64,000 bases of DNA from Lepisosteus oculatus (lineage: Eukaryota > Chordata > Actinopteri > Semionotiformes > Lepisosteidae), in assembly GCF_040954835.1 (NCBI RefSeq), contig NC_090703.1, positions 21,775,444 to 21,839,443 of the forward strand. Direction: 5' to 3'. The stretch's first letter is position 1. Every line of letters starts with the position of its first letter. Positions 57,780 to 64,000 of the stretch are shown here, in pieces. The position numbers and the translations under genes were made by a program. Under the pieces are notes generated by a model. That model was given only the letters and a program-made list of their open reading frames with translations, was not told where the DNA came from and did not search any database.

Positions 57780-58055
57780 GGAAGCAAGGCGTGACTCTGC
57801 GTCCTTCTCCCCAGCGAGCCGGTGTCCGGGCACACGAAGAAAGCAGGCTTGTGCTCTTTGCTTAAAGAAGCGCTGACTTGTTCTCCAGTCCTTTGCCTTG
57901 CTGTTTATTCAGCTGTTCCTCCTCTCCTGGGTGGCTGTAGACTCAAAGCTCCCTCTCATCTCCTAGCCACCGGCCATGGCCAAAGAACCCTTTGCTGCCC
58001 ATGGGGTCATGCCCTCCGACCTTTGCCCTTTGGTTATTTGTTCTAAGTTATCATG
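57780..58055. promoter_or_regulatory. GC-rich candidate conserved block
   Basis: In AT-rich surroundings this block has GCGAGCCGGTGTCCGGGCAC, CTAGCCACCGGCCATGGCCA and CCTCCGACCTTTGCCCTTTG. The last includes a nuclear-receptor-like TGCCCTTTG. No dispersed repeat is recognised. It resembles an enhancer or an unrecognised exon. Confidence 0.25.
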
Positions 58056-58059
58056 AAAG

Positions 58060-60680
58060 AGCTATTTTGTTCTGCCTCCATTCCCTCTAAGCCAGGCTTA
58101 CCTAATGTCATCAATGTCATTGATCTGCACAAAATTAGCTGATGAAGGTTCATAAAATTAGAGTACATACTTTTTTGTGTGTGGGGGGATAATTTGTCTG
58201 AGAAAAATAAGTTCTGTAAGAAGAGTTGGAGAGCTTTTTAAACTATAAACTGACCCAATTGCGTTGAAGAGAATCTGTTTTCCATGCAACATTAGGTCAG
58301 ATTAATCACATAAAATGTATAGAGATGTATTGATTGATGGGTTCTGAAAAGTCTATTCAGCCCTTACCTCTTTGGTAGAGCTCTCATTTATAGTATCTTC
58401 ATTCTTAACCTTGTTCATTCGAGACCTCAAATTGTTTGATAACATTCTAACAAACTTGCAAAGAATACTGATAGCAGGCTATAGAAAAGCAATTCTTGGA
58501 AATACAGTTTACAAACATAGAGTGTAGTAGTATTATAAATCCTAATGCTGGGAGTTTTTTCCTGTATCATGGTTAGGGACTTCACAGACACAAAGCAACA
58601 CTTTCAGCTAAAAATTGGCTTTAACAGATATATAAATAAAAATGTTTCACTCTAAAATACAATTTTGGAAAATGAACTAATTCCCAAGGTAATTCCCAAC
58701 TAGAGCATGAAAAAAACTGTCCTGTATGCAGTTAGCACACAGTTTCCTAAGAATTATGACAATCTTCATCCTTTCATGAAGTGCAAAATCATGTGTAGAA
58801 CATCACATGGTACAGTATAACACTATTTTGCAAAACATTTTGTCACTGGCTCAATTTTGTCATCAGTGTTGTTTGATGCTGTAAATGGAATAAATGGGTG
58901 CCAAAGTTGTATAGAAAAAAGAAATAATAATTTGTAAAAATAAAACAAAGGTCTCTTTAGTCTTTGTGGATTTCAGAATTGTTTTCATTGTTTGTGTTCT
59001 AGCAATGACCCTGGACAATTAGTAAACACTTTTATGTAGTGTGCAAAACTTGAAAAACTTTGAGATTCCTGTGTGGTCATAATCATCCAAAAAAACATAG
59101 GTATGTTGTGCCAGATTTGCTCTATTATAAACACAGTGTTACAGTGAAACATGCTATTTTGTAAGGCTTGTATTATTTTAATTAGAGGATACATTGTCTT
59201 AGTTTATGAAGGAGATCAAGACACGTAGGGCAGCACTATTCAAAGTAAGCACATAACTTTGATTAATTATATACAAATAAAGGAGACCTCCTGCAGGGTA
59301 GCAAGATAGAGTCAAGGCATTTTTAGAAGCAAACCTCCAAACACATGCGTTATTGGAAAAAATCCTCACAAGATGCTTCTTCAAGCCATAGATCTACAAA
59401 AGCTGAAGATAATGCATAAACTTTTTGCAAATTTCGTTCTTCACGGGGCTAACACCCAAAGCATTGTGGAAATTGGGGTAGTATGAAGTTTTAAGCTCAT
59501 AATTGGAGGATTTAGTGTCCTAAGACATCCTTCTATTTCCAAGGCATGTACTTGGCTGAAGGCCCTTTTTAATTACCGGTTCTGGGTAACTGAATACCCC
59601 CTTGTATTAACTGTGACTCATGGAGGCTCATCTTTCCATTCATTTGTCAAGGATTAGAGGAGGCCTGAGAGTTTATGGCCATGCACTGAAAAGGGTGCTC
59701 TTTTCTGCTTGAGCAGCATAAACTCACTTAATAGAAGTTTCAGCGGAACCACTCAAGGATCCTTCTTCATCCCAAGATAAGTCTGGTAACTGAAGGTTTG
59801 TTTTGAAATTGTGGTTTTGTTATTTACCCTAATAGAATTCTTTCAGAGGTGTATTTTTCCATTGGACTATGTAATATTACCTCAACAAACATTACTTGTA
59901 CTGTCTTGTACATGAAAAGGTATCAATAGCAACAAGTGTTCTACAACAACATGGAGGAGTCCTCTTGTTTTAATCACTGTCCATTACGAAGTGATTTCAA
60001 TTCATATCTCACCTCATTTTGAAATTAGCAGCAATATTTCAAACGATTTTCGACAGGCTGAAATTTTGTGTTTCCCCTTGACTCTAATTCAATGTCTCAT
60101 TTCCACACAGACTGTAAAGCCAATCTGGGCTTTTTTTCTTGAAAAGATCTCATCAAGTTCTTGGTAAGTTTGGACTTTATATTAGCATATTCTTTTGAGC
60201 ACAATTACGATATTCTGATTGTATTAATTCATCTGTAATCACCCCCTTTTCCAATAATCACCTGTAGATAGGAACTGTAGCCTGATAAAAGCAAAGTATT
60301 GTAAAGCTTATTGAAGTCATTGCACAATCATGCCAAATCAAACCACAATGCAAATGCTGCAAAACCATGGCATAGAAAGTAAATGTGATATAAACATATA
60401 CTGTAAACATATTCCACTTGTTTCACAGCTACTGAAGGATCACATTGTCTCCTGTTTCAATGTGCTCAATGTGTTTCTGCTCCACCTGAGGTTTTAAGTA
60501 ATAAAATTGAACTAAGCATTTAATTAAATGCCTGAAACGACCTTTCCCAAATCATTCAGCAGTAAAGATGACTTTGACATGTAAACATCTGTAGCACTCC
60601 TGTCACTTTAAGCATTCTATTTAATTAAAAGGTAAATTGAAAATTGACAGCGGATCTTGACATTGCTGTGTTTTTGTTGT
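58060..60680. other. Unannotated AT-rich stretch
   Basis: No gene or repeat is recognised. A balanced-composition patch at about 59440-59600 (GGGGCTAACACCCAAAGCAT, TTTTTAATTACCGGTTCTGG) looks conserved but is unassigned. Confidence 0.5.
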
Positions 60681-60685
60681 GCAGT

Positions 60686-60776
60686 GTGGCCACCATGTAC
60701 AGTAGCTCAATCTCATCAGATCTCTGCAGCTCATCAGGGCCAGGCCTGGCCAGGCCTGGTCAGTACTGGGTGGTGG
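60686..60776 (+). repeat. 5S rRNA-derived fragment
   Basis: The + strand reads GTGGCCACCATG, CAATCTCATCAGATCTCTGC, AGCTCATCAGGGCCAGGCCT and GGTCAGTACTGGG, tracking 5S rRNA from its 5' region into the A-box/intermediate element. Unlike the 49- and 54-kb SINEs it keeps the GATCTCGTCTGATCTC-type segment, so it derives independently from a 5S gene or from another 5S-SINE family. A 10-bp palindrome, CCAGGCCTGG, is tandemly doubled at 60740-60759. The C-box is diverged, so transcription is unlikely. Confidence 0.7.
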
Positions 60777-60779
60777 TGA

Positions 60780-61700
60780 ATAATATTCAGCTCTTTGAAA
60801 GAACATGAAAGTACAAGTACATATAAAATAGAGACCATAGATAAATGAAGGAATTTCTTTTTATTTTCTCTAATTAAGATGGGTTGTTTTGCGTATAGTC
60901 CAAGGTAAACTTCAGTGCATGGCAGATGTTTTTAAAACATTAAAAATTGTATGTTTTAAAATGTCAAATTTAAATCCACCTTTTTCTCTTTCCCCAGCAA
61001 AAAATGGCAATTCATTGTACGCTGGTTTGCTGTATATTTATTTTAGTGTTTCAGAGTGTGTGCTTCTCACCTGCAACAGTAGTGTCGGCTCTCAGTCAGG
61101 TTGTCATTGTAAATGAGATTGTACTCTAAACTGACTGGTTTGGTTGGTTAAAGCATTTCATTTATTATCTGGCTCCATGCATTAAGCTAACTAAACAATG
61201 AGGAAAGATTATATATTTTACATAATGTTGTGTCTGGGACTTGGGAAAGAGATATTTTAGAAAATGCTCCACTAAGAATCGTTTCATAGGGTTAGCAATA
61301 CTTCACTATATCTTAGTGTATGGGTATAGATAGTGCCCTTCTAAGTTATTTCTATCCCTGATAAATTAGGTATACAGTAGAATGAATTACAGATTGGATA
61401 ATGTGTCTGATGTAATAAATTCTACTGGTGTTGTACTGTAATTATAAAAGCATTGCACAGAGGAAAATCATATTTGTTGTACAAAGTCATAAAAAATAAA
61501 TTCCAGAAAAAAGGGTTCATATTTATTCACATTTAAGCATTCCTTTAGGTAAAATCCAAACAAAACAAATGTACAGTCACATTCTTTTCTTTTGAAATGC
61601 AATGGAAGCTACTGTACTATAAACAGCCCTGAAGGTTTCCTTTTTCTCTGGGGCATAAAAGGAGGTAACACAGAAAACACATAGATTTAATAGTAGCATC
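60780..61700. other. Unannotated AT-rich stretch
   Basis: Nothing recognised. Confidence 0.5.
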
Positions 61701-61707
61701 CATCATC

Positions 61708-62690
61708 ATGGCTTAGGTCAGTGAGTTATTTGAAGACTGCAGGGAAGTGGTCATTGATCTTTACAAGTTGGAGGAGGGTTAGTTAAGAACCCACAAAAAC
61801 CCAAATCTAACACTTTCCACCTTGGTGCCTCTTATTCAGACATTTAGGGCTACCAATATATTGTCTATCCTGCACCATGGGCTAAGGTTCTCCTGACACT
61901 GGACAATGGACTGTAAATTCATTGGCAACAAGTTGGAGATCTCCAAAACAAACTATCAATATCAAGAAATCCATTTTTAAAAACTTCAATTTGACATTGG
62001 CCATAGTATTCCTATCTGGAATGAAAAGAAGAGTCCTTTCTCAGGGCAATCCACAGAAAAAGATGACTCTAAATTACATCTGAATGCCAACTGGTACCAT
62101 ATTTGATGATGAAATGCACATTTTGTTGTTTAAGTATGCTCATTGGTATTATGTGTGGCACAAAAGCTCATGTTGAGAAAACAGTTGTGAGCACTGTGAA
62201 ATATTGTATGGAGTCTATTATGTTTTGGGTGTTGCTTTGTATTTACAAGTTCTGGAGCCATTGTCATGACAGGGCAGATCATGAACTTCAAAACATACCA
62301 AGAGATTTTAGCCAGACACCTGGTTCTTTTTGCCAAGAAGCTTAAGCTTGGCTGAAAATGGACACGAATCCTATGACAGTGCATGATAGTGATCCAAAGC
62401 ATACTTCCAAATCAACAAATGGCATTCAAAAATGTTCTAGACTTGCTATCTCAAACTCCAAATTTCAATCCAATCAAACATTTGCGCTTTGAATTCAGGC
62501 AGTTCACAAATGGAAACCCAAGAGACTGAAAGACCTAGAGCAATTCTGCCTGGATGAATGGTCAGGAATCACCCATTATAAGTGTCAGACCCTCACAGCT
62601 CACTACAGGAGGTGACTTGTCAGTGTAATCTATACCAGAGGAAGATTTACAAAATACTCACTGCAGGGTGTGAATAGATGTGTCCCTTGT
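61708..62690 (+). pseudogene. Tc1-like transposase pseudogene
   Basis: The start resembles Tc1 proteins: ATG at 61708, then a stop and VSELFEDCREVVIDLYKLEE. The catalytic part is recognisable from STVKYCMESIMFWVLL (about 62187), then KLKLG-like codons after 62338. DSDPKHTSKSTNG follows at about 62388-62426, the D-PKHTSK signature around the second catalytic aspartate. LSQTPNFNPIKHLRF-type codons and the ETER...WSGITHYKC region follow, read across several frames. The protein would be about 340 residues. Many frameshifts and stops make it dead. Terminal repeats were not located. Confidence 0.82.
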
Positions 62691-62694
62691 GCTT

Positions 62695-63870
62695 TCTTGG
62701 CTGAATTATTTATGGCAAATATGGATTTGCTTTGTACAATGTGCTATTAAGATTACAGCATGACATATACAGTATGCATCTAACTTATATGCACATAAGT
62801 ATTATGTTACATAAGTAAGACATAAGAATGGGTACTGGGGTTTGGCTGACCTGAACTTGAACTACAGTTTTACATTGTATTTATCCTCTTGTTGCAGCTT
62901 TCCAAGTTTCAGTGAATTTTATTGTGTAGGGGGAATTGTGTCTGGTTTCTAGTGGTCAGAAACTGAACTTTTACCTGACCCTTAATTTCATGGCTTCCTG
63001 TTCCCTTAAAATAAGATTGCCTGCTTTAATTGTTTGTTTTGAAATATTAAGCTCTTTAATTTTCAGCAACAGTTGTCTTTTATATTGCAGCTAATCTCCC
63101 CAATCTTTCTTCGAACCAGACAGCGTTACAACATTAGGAACCTTTTGTAGGAGAACAAATCATCAAACTGAAATGTGTGATGAGAATTGTAAAAATAAAA
63201 GAAATCCTTCTTTATTCTTGTGAAACCTCTGGTAGAAATTTAGGGTCCAAGTTCGAATGGATTTCTTCAAATATCTTCCAAGATTCAGCAGTCCTTATTT
63301 TTGTACCCCTGAAGAAAGCTCTTTGGGATATTCAATGAAAACATTCAGGATTTCTTTTCTTCCAACTCCACCAACTCTCCAGTCAATTGTCTTTGAACCC
63401 GTCACTGGCAACACTGCCTAATACCAGAATATCAGTGCAGATTGGAGGAGAGTTGCGCCTGTTGCTAACAGCAATGCTTGCCTGTAAATGCCTGGGTGAC
63501 TATATGGCATCACTGAATACCAGAGAGCAGTATGAAATATTTAAATTTCAGTCGTCACACCAGATTCTACTCTGTGCATTGACTTTTCTAATCGTGGAAA
63601 ACATTAAACCACATCATACAATAAGAAAAATTCAAAGAATTCCAGACTGTAACAGTTCTGTTTTGTTTAATAAACATCATAAAATTGTGGCTCATCTAGG
63701 CCCAATGTTCAAAGAAGTGACAAATGCGCGACCCACTTCTTGAAAGGTAGCTGTGCACCTCCGGACCCCTTTTAAATGCCATGTTATATCATTGCATGCA
63801 ACTTCAGGTCTGCAGTGAGGAGATTACAGGAGGTGATACAGTACAGATCAGCCCTTCCACATATGATAGA
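62695..63870. other. Unannotated stretch
   Basis: No gene or repeat is recognised. CCCCTGAAGAAAGCTCTTTG at 63306 recalls the GAAGAAGG-type motif of some dispersed repeats but is too short to call. A 118-codon frame at 63387-63743 has no recognisable domain. Confidence 0.5.
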
Positions 63871-63875
63871 TGTAA

Positions 63876-64000
63876 GAGAGGCACAGCGGCGGAGTGGCTT
63901 GCATTCCTGCCATGCAGTACAGGTGGTCAATTCCAGACCTGGGGTGCTATTTGAGTGGACTTTGCATGTTTCCTCTGGGTGCTCCAGTTTCCTCCCACAA
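63876..64000 (+). repeat. tRNA-derived SINE, cut by the window end
   Basis: The head has GAGGCACAGCGGCGGAGTGG and a weak B-box (GGTCAATTCCAG). The body CCTCTGGGTGCTCCAGTTTC then CTCCCACAA runs to the last base. The remainder lies outside the window. Confidence 0.85.

Noticed and set aside
1-64000. CRISPR arrays, bacterial operons, rRNA or functional tRNA genes
   Set aside because: The window is clearly vertebrate. tRNA- and 5S-like segments are parts of SINEs or decayed fragments, without cloverleaf or complete 5S structure.

Overview
The window reads as intergenic or intronic DNA of a vertebrate, most likely a ray-finned fish and plausibly a non-teleost such as a gar or bowfin. That is inferred from the repeat mix: tRNA-derived SINEs ending in a GATGGATGGA tail, V-type SINEs, 5S rRNA-derived SINEs, Tc1 relics and CR1/L2-type LINE ends. 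It is AT-rich and mostly CpG-poor. I found no complete host gene and no convincing spliced coding exon. The longest open frames (181 and 190 codons) lie in GC-richer blocks and resemble no family I know. Many other open frames are shadows of SINEs or LINEs.

Layout. 1-3.2 kb: a truncated tRNA-SINE, a rearranged Tc1 relic, a second SINE type and a LINE 3' fragment. 3.2-9.7 kb: unique sequence with an AT microsatellite, a CpG-rich block near 6.3 kb and a conserved-looking GC block near 8 kb. 9.76-10.39 kb: a LINE 3' end with an open C-terminal frame. 10.4-22.4 kb: mostly unique, with SINE/LINE debris at 13.9-14.3 and 17.0-17.3 kb and candidate regulatory blocks at 13.2, 15.1 and 17.7 kb. 22.4-29 kb: one full tRNA-SINE, otherwise unmarked. 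29.0-35.2 kb: a dense SINE cluster on both strands. 35-44 kb: unique sequence with scattered SINEs and a GC-rich block at 41.4-42.35 kb carrying a CTCF-like site. 44.1-46.1 kb: an unusual element with ~142-bp inverted arms, followed by a LINE with a recognisable reverse transcriptase motif. 49.1-49.5 kb and 54.4-54.95 kb: two 5S-derived SINEs. 60.7 kb: a separate 5S-derived fragment. 61.7-62.7 kb: a dead Tc1 transposase. The window ends inside another tRNA-SINE.

The most interesting content is in the retroposons. The 5S-derived SINE body contains a near-consensus CTCF motif. One copy appears fused to the 3' end of the same LINE family that is present at 10 kb. Also notable are the long inverted-arm element at 44 kb and a strong apparent excess of the heptamer TACTGTA/TACAGTA across the whole window. 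Candidate regulatory blocks are called only from composition and motif appearance; cross-species alignment would decide them.
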